DNA from: UBA6115 sp050952935
GTDB taxonomy: Bacteria; Bacillota; Clostridia; Christensenellales; Aristaeellaceae
Length of the DNA stretch: 64,000 nt
Direction of reading: 5' to 3'
NCBI GenBank assembly: GCA_050952935.1
Contig: JBMNLS010000001.1
Coordinates: 124,001-188,000 of the forward strand
Below, piece after piece: positions 51,439-59,133 of the stretch. The notes beneath the pieces were generated by a model. That model searched no databases. It was not told the DNA's origin and saw nothing but the letters and a program-made list of their open reading frames with translations. Positions within the stretch are counted from its first letter, which is position 1, and the number at the start of each line of letters is the position of its first letter. The translations under genes and the position numbers were made by a program.

Positions 51439-52373
51439 ACCTTTCCCTGTCAATAGCCACGGTGTTCCCAATTTTCGTCTATCTGCTGATAGGAATCGTA
51501 CTTCGTCGTCTGCGCCATATCAGCGATGGGACGCTAAGTGAATTAAACCGCATCGCTTTCAGTTACTTTTTCCCCTTTGTGATGTTCAGCAACATCTATA
51601 AAACCAGCCTTGACCAGATTCTGGATCCAGGCTTTCTGCTGATGATGGCGTTGCTGGTGTTGTTGGTGTCCCTGATCTGTGTGTTGGTGCTGCCCCGCTA
51701 TATCAAGGATAAGCCGGTGCTGGGCAGCGTCATTCAGGGGATCATCCGGGGCAACTCCATCCTGTTCGCGCTGCCGGTGGTGTCGGTGATCAGCGGACCT
51801 GAGCATACGGGCCTGGTTTCTCTATGCATCGCCATTATTGTGCCCATGTATAACATCATCTGTGTGCTGGTGCTGGAAAGCCTGCGGGGACACCGGATGA
51901 AGGCAAACATTGTCTTTAAAAACCTGCTGAAAAACCCCGTTATCCTGGGGGCGCTGGCGGGAGTTGTGGTGAAAGTGGCAGGCATCAGCTTCTTTCCTGC
52001 CATGGAGCAGGTGATTTTTGACATCGCCCGCATGGTGACGCCTTTGGCCCTCATCATGCTGGGGGCAGGGCTCAGGCTTTCCGACACGCTCCGTTACCGC
52101 CGGGAGCTGATACTGGTAAGTGTTGTCAAACTGATTATGGTGCCGTTGCTGTTTGTCGCAGTGACGCTGTTGCTTGGTTACCGGGGCGTGCCGGTGACAA
52201 CCGCTATGGCGCTCAGCATTGTGCCCACGGCAGTATCCACCTTTGTGATGGCCCAGGAGATGGAGGCCGATGCCATCCTGGCCGGACAAATTGTGGCAGT
52301 CACTTCAGTGCTGAGTATTGTAACGGTATTTCTCTGGGTGTTGATTTTGGACAGCCTGGGGGTGATTGCGTGA
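51435..52373 (+). CDS. AEC family transporter (auxin efflux carrier-like)
   Basis: A 312-residue membrane protein with about ten segments in two similar halves. It has LIGIVLRRLRHISDGTLSEL near the N-terminus, GNSILFALPVVSVI mid-protein, and PLALIMLGAGLRLSD near residue 200, typical of the AEC family that includes bacterial malate/malonate carriers. It is divergent from citDEF, so it may carry citrate or a product of its cleavage. Confidence 0.88.
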   Translation: MNLSLSIATVFPIFVYLLIGIVLRRLRHISDGTLSELNRIAFSYFFPFVMFSNIYKTSLDQILDPGFLLMMALLVLLVSLICVLVLPRYIKDKPVLGSVIQGIIRGNSILFALPVVSVISGPEHTGLVSLCIAIIVPMYNIICVLVLESLRGHRMKANIVFKNLLKNPVILGALAGVVVKVAGISFFPAMEQVIFDIARMVTPLALIMLGAGLRLSDTLRYRRELILVSVVKLIMVPLLFVAVTLLLGYRGVPVTTAMALSIVPTAVSTFVMAQEMEADAILAGQIVAVTSVLSIVTVFLWVLILDSLGVIA

Positions 52374-52434
52374 TGCGGAGGGAATAAAGAAGATAAGGAT
52401 ATGCCGGCGGGACAGAAACCACTTGTTGGAGATG

Positions 52435-52466
52435 TCATACTGATGTAAAGCTTTACATCAGTATGA
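52435..52466. repeat. 32-bp perfect palindrome between converging genes
   Basis: The half-site TCATACTGATGTAAAG is followed at once by its exact complement, with no loop. It lies between the ends of the AEC and MATE genes. It has no T-tracts, so it is unlike a normal terminator; a protein-binding site, an insertion scar or a hairpin read in both directions are possible. Confidence 0.75.
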
Positions 52467-52514
52467 GTCAATAGGCTATATCAAGGCGGCGATGTTATCA
52501 TACCGCGTGCCCGC

Positions 52515-53885
52515 TTACGCCATAGCAAGCTTCTCATCCTCATGGGGCAATCGGCGCTGGTAGAGGATGAACCAAACGAACATCATCGTGCCCCTCAGCG
52601 CCGCAGAAAGCGTGATGCCCAGCCAGAAGCCGTTGAGGCCTATCTTTTGGGCCAATGTCCAGCACAGGGCGGGGCGGATCAGGTTGGCGGTGATGCTGGA
52701 AATGCTGGGTGGCAGCGTTTTGCCCATGCCCCGGAAAGTGCCGGCGCTGGTGCCTTCCAGCGCCATAAACAGCTGGCAGCCCGCTAAAATCATCAGGTAA
52801 TCCGCGCCCATATCCAGCAATTCCGGCGGCTCCCGCAGGAAAAGCGAAAAGAGAAAGCGCCCGGCAAAAATGAGAATCAGCGTCACAATGGCCATCCAGA
52901 TGAGCATGGCGGTGAGCGATATGCGGAAGCCCCGCCTGATGCGGGCCCATTTCCTGGCGCCGTAGTTTTGCCCCATGAAGGTGGCCACGGCGGAGGAGAA
53001 GCCGCCGCCGATCAGCCAGGAAAGGGATTCCACCTGGCTGCCCACCCGCTGCACGGCCACGGCCTGGGCGCCAAAGCCTGAGGACACCATGCCTGTTACC
53101 ACCATGGCCAGCATGGTGAAAGCGGCGCTTTCCAGGGACACCGGCACGCTCCAGGCCAGAATCTGCCTGATACGGGCTTTGCAGAAGCGGCCAAATACCT
53201 GGAAGCGCTCAAAGGGGCGTTTGGGGTGGCGCTTGGCAAAGAACACCAGCAACAGGCACACGATGGCCTCGGCGATGACCGTGGCGATGGCGGCGCCCTG
53301 GATGCCCCAGCCCCAGCCCAGAATCATCAGGGGATCCAGGATCATGTTTATCACCAGGCCTGAGGCATTGGCCCAAAACCCCAGGCGGGAATTGCCCGCG
53401 CCGTTGAAGCTGCCGGTTATGGCGGCTGACACATAGCTGAAGGGGATGCCGATAGCGGCGATGCGCAGGTAATCACAGGCACTCTTAAACACATCCGCTT
53501 CATTTACCTGAAGGAGGGATATCAGGGGGCCTGCCAGGCTGATCAGCACCAGACCATAAAACAGCCCCAGGACAAGCGCGATGCGGGTGGCCTCCTGGGC
53601 GAAGCCCAGCGCCTCTTCCCGGTCTCCCCGGCCCAGGTTTTGTGAAACGCCAATCTCAGCCCCGGTGCGCCCAAAGATCATCAGCGCCATGCCCAGCCAC
53701 AAAAACATGCCCGCCAGCCCGCTGGCCGCCACCGCCGTCACCGAGTGCTCCATGCGGCCCAGCCAGAACATATCCGTCAGGTTATAGGTCATCTGCAAAA
53801 GCTGGGTGCCCATGATGGGGATAGCCACCAGCAGGATTTTCTTCAGGATACTCCCCCGGGTCAGGTCGTTGGCGTGTGCTGTCAT
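52515..53885 (-). CDS. MATE family efflux transporter
   Basis: A 456-residue multidrug and toxin extrusion protein with 12 membrane segments, which exports cationic compounds or metabolites using a sodium or proton gradient. It has KILLVAIPIMGTQLLQMTYN at the first segment, NLTDMFWLGRMEHSVTAVAA, and GMALMIFGRTGAEIGVSQNLG. The second half begins near residue 240 (LAWSVPVSLESAAFTMLAMV). The start at 53885 has AAAGGA upstream; the open frame goes 82 residues further without coding character. Confidence 0.92.
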   Translation of the reverse strand: MTAHANDLTRGSILKKILLVAIPIMGTQLLQMTYNLTDMFWLGRMEHSVTAVAASGLAGMFLWLGMALMIFGRTGAEIGVSQNLGRGDREEALGFAQEATRIALVLGLFYGLVLISLAGPLISLLQVNEADVFKSACDYLRIAAIGIPFSYVSAAITGSFNGAGNSRLGFWANASGLVINMILDPLMILGWGWGIQGAAIATVIAEAIVCLLLVFFAKRHPKRPFERFQVFGRFCKARIRQILAWSVPVSLESAAFTMLAMVVTGMVSSGFGAQAVAVQRVGSQVESLSWLIGGGFSSAVATFMGQNYGARKWARIRRGFRISLTAMLIWMAIVTLILIFAGRFLFSLFLREPPELLDMGADYLMILAGCQLFMALEGTSAGTFRGMGKTLPPSISSITANLIRPALCWTLAQKIGLNGFWLGITLSAALRGTMMFVWFILYQRRLPHEDEKLAMA

Positions 53886-54010
53886 GGCGTTCCTTTGCTC
53901 TTCCCGCGTGTTTTGTTCAGTATGATTGGGCCGGGGGATGCTGTCAAGGGATTGGCGCAGCTTACATGGGATCGTCTTTGTGTACAGCGATAATTCCATG
54001 ACATTTCCCC

Positions 54011-54038
54011 TTGCTCCATTTGGATGATGGGGTATAAT
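54011..54038 (+). promoter_or_regulatory. Probable promoter of the DUF1385-prmC-prfA operon
   Basis: TTGCTC and TATAAT are 16 bases apart, ending 46 bases before the DUF1385 start. Confidence 0.6.
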
Positions 54039-54084
54039 AGACAGAGGCGTCAGGGCATATACTGCCGGCGCCAGGGAGGGAATT

Positions 54085-55125
54085 GTGCTGAAATCCATTG
54101 AAGATAACAAGAAAAACAAAGCGCCTGACATTGGTGGTCAGGCGGTGCTGGACGGGGTGATGATGAAATCCCCCGACGCCATTGCCATTGCCGTGCGCAG
54201 AGAAAACGGTGATATCGTGGTAAAAAGGGATCCTTATGAGGCGCCCAGCAAAAAGCATCCCTGGATGGGAAAGCCCATCATCCGGGGCGCTGTCAACATG
54301 GGGCTGATGCTGAAGCTGGGGGTGGGCGTGCTGGAGGACAGTGCCGAGATGTCGGGCACTCTGGCTGACGAAAAGCCCTCAAAGTTTGAGGAATGGCTTT
54401 CCAAAAAACTGGGCAAGGGTGCTGAGAAACTGTTGATGGTCCTTGCCATGGTGCTGGCCATTGCCTTATCCATGGGGCTGTTTGTGTTTTTGCCCAACAT
54501 TCCCACCAGGGCGCTCCGGGATGCCGGCTGGTCGCTGTTCGCGGTGAACCTGCTCAGCGGGATTCTCCGCACGGGTATTCTCATTGGCTATCTCTATCTC
54601 ACCGGCCTTGTCCCCGATATGCGGAAAACCTTCCGATACCACGGGGCCGAGCACAAAACGGTTTACGCCCATGAGGCAAAATTGCCACTGACCCCTGAAA
54701 ACGCGCAGAAGTTCACCACCCTGCACCCCCGCTGCGGCACCAGCTTTCTGCTGCTCACCTTTATCCTGTCTATCCTCTTTTATTCGGTGTTTGATGAGCT
54801 GGTTCTGACGCTGTTTAACTACGACATGGCCAGCAACTACCTGATCCGCGTGGTTTCGCGCCTGTTGCTGCTGCCGCTGATGGCAGGTCTTGGCTATGAG
54901 GCCCTGAAGGCGCTGGCCCATGCCAACAATCCCTTCACCCGGGCGCTTCGCTGGCCGGGAATGCAGCTGCAGCGCCTCACCACCAAGCCGCCCACCGATG
55001 AGATGCTGGAGGTGGCCATCGCGGCCATGAATGCTGCTCTCCACGGCCTGCCGGAAGGAGAGCGCACGGAGGAAGGCTATGTTCTATTGACAAAGGCTGC
55101 CCCCCAGGAGGCGGTGGCCATTTGA
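54085..55125 (+). CDS. DUF1385 domain-containing membrane protein
   Basis: A 346-residue protein with a GTG start behind GGGAGGG. It carries the hallmark GGQAVLDGVMMKSP near residue 17, WMGKPIIRGAVNMGLML, RYHGAEHKTVYAHE near residue 190, and three or four membrane segments between about 115 and 275. It is widespread in Firmicutes beside prmC and prfA, and its function is unknown. Its stop overlaps the prmC start. Confidence 0.9.
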   Translation: MLKSIEDNKKNKAPDIGGQAVLDGVMMKSPDAIAIAVRRENGDIVVKRDPYEAPSKKHPWMGKPIIRGAVNMGLMLKLGVGVLEDSAEMSGTLADEKPSKFEEWLSKKLGKGAEKLLMVLAMVLAIALSMGLFVFLPNIPTRALRDAGWSLFAVNLLSGILRTGILIGYLYLTGLVPDMRKTFRYHGAEHKTVYAHEAKLPLTPENAQKFTTLHPRCGTSFLLLTFILSILFYSVFDELVLTLFNYDMASNYLIRVVSRLLLLPLMAGLGYEALKALAHANNPFTRALRWPGMQLQRLTTKPPTDEMLEVAIAAMNAALHGLPEGERTEEGYVLLTKAAPQEAVAI

Positions 55126-55952
55126 CCATTGCCCAGGCCTTAAACGGGGCCTATTTGCAGCTTCAGGAAGCCCGGGTGCCCGATTTTAAGCTGGATGCCC
55201 AGTGGCTGCTGGCTGATTTGCTGGGGGTGAAGCGCCTGGCGCTGACCCTGATGGGAGACAGCCTCCTTGACGAATCCCGTCAGGCGGCCTATGCTGTTCT
55301 TATCGCCCGCCGCGCCAGGCGGGAGCCTTTGCAATACATCCTGGGCACGGCGGAATTCATGGGCCACAGGTTTTTTACCCGGCCGGGTGTGCTCATTCCC
55401 CGCAGTGACACGGAAACCCTGGCTCAGATGGTCATCCGGCGCGTGAAGCCGGGGGACCGGGTGCTGGATTTGTGCTGCGGCAGCGGCTGCCTGGCTATCG
55501 CTATCAAAATGGCCTGCCCGGAAGCCCGGGTTTGGGCCAGCGACCTGTCGAAAGAGGCGGTCAGCCTCACCCGGGAAAATGCCCGGCGCCTGGGGGCTGA
55601 GATAACAGTGGCTCAGGGCGACTTGTTCGCGCCGCTGCGGGGCCATCGATTTGACCTGATTGTGTCAAACCCGCCTTATATCCCCGCCGCGGATCTTCCC
55701 GGCCTTCAGGCGGAGGTGGGGTTTGAGCCCGCCATGGCCCTTGACGGTGGGGAGGATGGCCAGCGCTTTTACCGCGCCATCCTGGCCCAGGCCCCCCATT
55801 TTCTGATCCCTGGCGGGTGGCTGATGGTGGAGGTGGGCGATGGGCAGGCGGAAGCCCTATCGGGGCTGCTCCCCTCCGGTTTTACTCCCTGGCGGATCAC
55901 CCATGATCTGTCGGGGCTGCCCCGCGCGGCAGAAACGCGCCTTGAAACATGA
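55122..55952 (+). CDS. prmC: Peptide chain release factor N5-glutamine methyltransferase
   Basis: Methylates the Gln of the GGQ motif in release factors. The 276-residue protein has the N-terminal helical domain, the AdoMet motif DLCCGSGCLAIAIK near residue 118, and the catalytic VSNPPYIPAADL near residue 185. The start is TTG, overlapping the DUF1385 stop (TTGA), with CAGGAGG upstream. It lies directly before its substrate gene prfA. Confidence 0.93.
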   Translation: MTIAQALNGAYLQLQEARVPDFKLDAQWLLADLLGVKRLALTLMGDSLLDESRQAAYAVLIARRARREPLQYILGTAEFMGHRFFTRPGVLIPRSDTETLAQMVIRRVKPGDRVLDLCCGSGCLAIAIKMACPEARVWASDLSKEAVSLTRENARRLGAEITVAQGDLFAPLRGHRFDLIVSNPPYIPAADLPGLQAEVGFEPAMALDGGEDGQRFYRAILAQAPHFLIPGGWLMVEVGDGQAEALSGLLPSGFTPWRITHDLSGLPRAAETRLET

Positions 55953-57016
55953 TGATGCAAGAAAAGTTTGATGCCCTGTGTGCCCGTTTTGAAGAGCTGT
56001 CCCTCACGGCGAGCCAGCCGGATGTGATTGCCGACCAGCCCCGCTACCAGGCCCTGGTGAAGGAGATGGCGGAGCTGGGGCCGGTGGTGTCCGCCTGGAA
56101 AAGCTTTCAGGCGCTGGAAGAGGAGATGGCCGCCACCCGGGAGCTGGCGGAGATTCCCGAGTTTGCCGATATAGCACGGGAGGAATTGACGGCCCTTGAG
56201 GAAAAGAGCCAGGCGGCGAAGGATGAGCTGCGGCTGATGCTCCTGCCTAAGGATGCGGATGACGACCGCAATGTGGTGATTGAAATCCGCGCCGGGGCCG
56301 GCGGAGATGAAGCCAGCCTTTTTGGCGCGGCGCTCATGCGTATGTACACCCGCTATGCTGAGCGGAACGGCTTTCAGGTGAGCTACATCAGCCTGTCGGA
56401 TACGGAGCTGGGCGGCGTCAAGGAGGCGGTGTTCAGCCTGTCCGGCCAGGGGGCCTTCAGCCGGATGAAGTATGAAAGCGGGGTGCACCGCATCCAGCGA
56501 GTGCCCAGCACTGAGTCCCAGGGGCGCATCCACACCTCCACCGCCACCGTGGCGGTTCTGCCTGAGGCGAATGAGGTGGACATCCAGATCAACCCCGGTG
56601 ACCTGCGCATTGACACCTACCGGGCCAGCGGCCAGGGCGGCCAGCATGTAAACCGGACGGACTCCGCCGTGCGCATCACCCACCTGCCCACCGGCCTGGT
56701 GGTCACCTGTCAGGACGAAAAAAGCCAGTTAAAAAACAAAGAGCAGGCATTAAAAGTGCTCCGCAGCCGGTTGTATGAGCAGAAGCAGGCCGAACAGGAC
56801 GCCGTCTATGCCCAGCACCGCCGGGGCCAGATCGGCACAGGGGACCGCAGTGAGCGCATCCGCACCTACAACTTCCCCCAGGGCCGGGTGACCGATCACC
56901 GCATCGGCCTGACCCTTTATCAGATCGACCTGATCATGGATGGCGACTTGGATCCCATCATCGATGCCCTGGCGATGGACGCCCGGCAAAAGGCCCTGGC
57001 TGAAAGCGTGATTTAA
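55949..57016 (+). CDS. prfA: Peptide chain release factor 1
   Basis: Ends translation at UAA and UAG. The 355-residue protein has the codon-reading tripeptide in RVPSTESQGRIHTSTATVAV (PST, the PxT of RF1) and the catalytic GQGGQHVNRTDSAVRI near residue 230. It overlaps the prmC stop by four bases. Confidence 0.96.
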   Translation: MMMQEKFDALCARFEELSLTASQPDVIADQPRYQALVKEMAELGPVVSAWKSFQALEEEMAATRELAEIPEFADIAREELTALEEKSQAAKDELRLMLLPKDADDDRNVVIEIRAGAGGDEASLFGAALMRMYTRYAERNGFQVSYISLSDTELGGVKEAVFSLSGQGAFSRMKYESGVHRIQRVPSTESQGRIHTSTATVAVLPEANEVDIQINPGDLRIDTYRASGQGGQHVNRTDSAVRITHLPTGLVVTCQDEKSQLKNKEQALKVLRSRLYEQKQAEQDAVYAQHRRGQIGTGDRSERIRTYNFPQGRVTDHRIGLTLYQIDLIMDGDLDPIIDALAMDARQKALAESVI

Positions 57017-57041
57017 TGATAACAAGAACAGGAGTGAGCAT

Positions 57042-57569
57042 ATGCCCCGAAACAGCCCCATGACCCGGGTACAAAAACAGATTCTGGTCTTCAGCCTGCT
57101 GATTATCTTTTTGATTGGTGTTTTGGTGTATATTTTCAGGGATCAGACGCCGCCGCCCGCAAGCCCCGATTGGAGCACCCCCACGGTGTCCATCGCCCCT
57201 GAGGCCACCTACGCCACCGTCAACGAGGTTTTGGACAATCTGCCCTCGGCTACACCAACCCCCACCCCAACCGATACACCTGCGCCCGCGCCTGTTATCA
57301 CCCCCACTTCCGCTCCGGAATTTACCATAAATCCGGAAACTTATGCCACCCTGCGCAAAAACGATGCCGGGCCTGAGGTGAAAAAGATGCAGCAGAAGCT
57401 GATTGAACTGGGCTATCTGAAGGCAGGCGGGGATGATGGCGACTTTGGTAACGGCACTTTTACCGCCGTTAAAAAATTTCAGAAACGCAACAACCTGACC
57501 GCCGATGGCATCGCCGGCTCCGCTACCCTGTCCGCCCTCTATGGGCCAAACCCTGTCCGGGCGGAATAA
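57042..57569 (+). CDS. Membrane-anchored peptidoglycan-binding protein
   Basis: A 175-residue protein. One membrane segment lies near residues 12-27 (ILVFSLLIIFLIGVLVYIF), followed by a Pro/Thr-rich linker and a C-terminal peptidoglycan-binding domain (LRKNDAGPEVKKMQQKLIEL through NNLTADGIAGSATLSALYG). It is probably held at the outer face of the membrane against the wall. The last codons fall within a repeat that recurs at 58972. Confidence 0.88.
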   Translation: MPRNSPMTRVQKQILVFSLLIIFLIGVLVYIFRDQTPPPASPDWSTPTVSIAPEATYATVNEVLDNLPSATPTPTPTDTPAPAPVITPTSAPEFTINPETYATLRKNDAGPEVKKMQQKLIELGYLKAGGDDGDFGNGTFTAVKKFQKRNNLTADGIAGSATLSALYGPNPVRAE

Positions 57570-57612
57570 GCAGCGCATACATAACAACATAGCAATTTGG
57601 GGATTTTCGGGG
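57544..57612. repeat. Direct repeat, left copy
   Basis: The 26-base core (57544-57569) covers the last codons of the peptidoglycan-binding gene and matches 58972-58997 with a single mismatch. Weaker similarity continues to about 57612. The two copies flank the AT-rich DUF4238 segment. Confidence 0.75.
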
Positions 57613-57726
57613 GATTGTTGTGTTTATTCAGTTACTGTTTTGATGAACTTATTTTCCGCAAGACGTTTGTTATTATGATGGAAACCTCTTCGGATTACAG
57701 AAAACTCAGTTTATATGGTTAATACT

Positions 57727-58746
57727 TTAACGTTTGCGTGTCTTATAAGTTTTCTCTCCCCAATAAGTTACTGACTGTAAGCCGCTTTCAAGAATCTGAG
57801 GATCTGATTTTTCAAGTTCAAATAAAAGATCAAAATTATCAATGCAGGAAAAGATGAAGCGATGACTTTGAGACAAGCATCTTGCGTTGTAGTGCAAAAC
57901 ATTTTGATGGTTCATTGGATGCCAATTTCTATCTATAGATCGAGACAAGTTATGGTAATCTCCATCAATCATCACCAACAATATATTTGGTGACAATGGC
58001 ATACTCAATTCAACACCGGGGCTTTTCAAGCCTACCATGCTGAGAAAGGGGACTTTAACATGTGCTTTGCGAGCAATTGGGTTATCTGAAGTATACAAAG
58101 GTTGGGAGGTTCGGTTTAGACAAAAAACCCAAGTTAGCTGATTAAGTAACATGGTCATTTCCCATGTTTTTTCTTTATCTATCAACATTGCTCCTTGAAT
58201 ATTTTTAGCCTGGCTTTCTGATAACAAGTATTTTTCAGCACGTTCCTTATCTACGCCCATATCAACAAGAACTTGATACAAGCGATCAGCTGAATCTACC
58301 ATGGAGTCTCTTATGGCACGAGTCCTGATCATCTGAGTTATTATACAATACGACAATTCTTCTTTTTCTTTTTTAGTTATTGCAAAACAGTTTTTTGCTA
58401 TCCAAGGATTTAGTTCAATATATTGGTTGTGAAGTGAAGATAACAAGGAAGCATATCTATCTTCAACATGTTTCGCTAAATGCTTTTCAATCGTCTGATC
58501 TGATTTTAATTGTTCAACGGTAATGTTTTTGCTTTGTAGAAATCCTAAGACATTGTCATCCAGATTATTAGGAAATTCCAGATCATAAAAGTACCCCTCA
58601 GCAGCAACATCTAAAATAGCACTACACCAGGATTTTCTATTTCTTTTATCATAGACATAGACTTGTTGTGTATTCTTTTTAGCAAAATACTGAAGGTAAC
58701 ATTGTGGAACATAATGCTGCTTTTTTATTTTTTGTGTGTTTTTCAT
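57727..58746 (-). CDS. DUF4238 domain-containing protein
   Basis: A 339-residue protein with the DUF4238 signature HYVPQCYLQYFAKKN near its N-terminus, then VYVYDKRNRK and further on MTMLLNQLTWVFCLNRTSQPLYTSDNPI (split here: MTMLLNQLTWV, then FLNRTS-like residues, then LYTSDNPIAR). It is AT-rich with codon use unlike its neighbours. The ATG at 58746 follows GGGTGAT. Members are scattered among genomic islands; the function is unknown. The gene stands alone between direct repeats. Confidence 0.82.
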   Translation of the reverse strand: MKNTQKIKKQHYVPQCYLQYFAKKNTQQVYVYDKRNRKSWCSAILDVAAEGYFYDLEFPNNLDDNVLGFLQSKNITVEQLKSDQTIEKHLAKHVEDRYASLLSSLHNQYIELNPWIAKNCFAITKKEKEELSYCIITQMIRTRAIRDSMVDSADRLYQVLVDMGVDKERAEKYLLSESQAKNIQGAMLIDKEKTWEMTMLLNQLTWVFCLNRTSQPLYTSDNPIARKAHVKVPFLSMVGLKSPGVELSMPLSPNILLVMIDGDYHNLSRSIDRNWHPMNHQNVLHYNARCLSQSHRFIFSCIDNFDLLFELEKSDPQILESGLQSVTYWGEKTYKTRKR

Positions 58747-58971
58747 TTTATCACCCAAATCACTTGATTATCACATCAGGGATACATTAATCAAACGTAT
58801 TGTATTATAGCATTTTATATAGCACTTATCTACGATATCTGCCATTATCGCTGATCAGGTGGAAGTTTCCTGGCGTATTGTGCGAATTTGGCTAAACTGG
58901 TTTTCATTTAATGCGTTTAGTTTAGATATTTTATCATCCTTATAATAAATTACCCTCTAGCACTTTTTGCA
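58747..58971. other. AT-rich non-coding flank of the DUF4238 gene
   Basis: No gene seen. It probably holds the DUF4238 promoter. Composition matches the inserted segment and not the GC-rich surroundings. Confidence 0.5.
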
Positions 58972-59031
58972 GGCCAAACCCTGTCCGGGTGGAATAAAGC
59001 GCCGTGCACACAGCAATCTGGGATTTCGGGC
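58972..59031. repeat. Direct repeat, right copy
   Basis: Bases 58972-58997 repeat the end of the peptidoglycan-binding gene with one mismatch, and a shorter match (AGCAATCTGGGATTTCGGG against AGCAATTTGGGGATTTTCGG) follows. Its reading frame is not part of any gene here. Confidence 0.75.
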
Positions 59032-59061
59032 GTGGAATCCCCGGATTTTACATTCTCTCCC

Positions 59062-59090
59062 TTGCCCCTGGGGGGATCTTTGGCTACAAT
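59062..59090 (+). promoter_or_regulatory. Promoter of fbp
   Basis: TTGCCC and TACAAT are spaced 17 bases apart, 43 bases before the fbp start. Confidence 0.55.
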
Positions 59091-59133
59091 ACAGATGTCG
59101 TACATCCTGACCGAAAACCTTATGGAGGATCAT

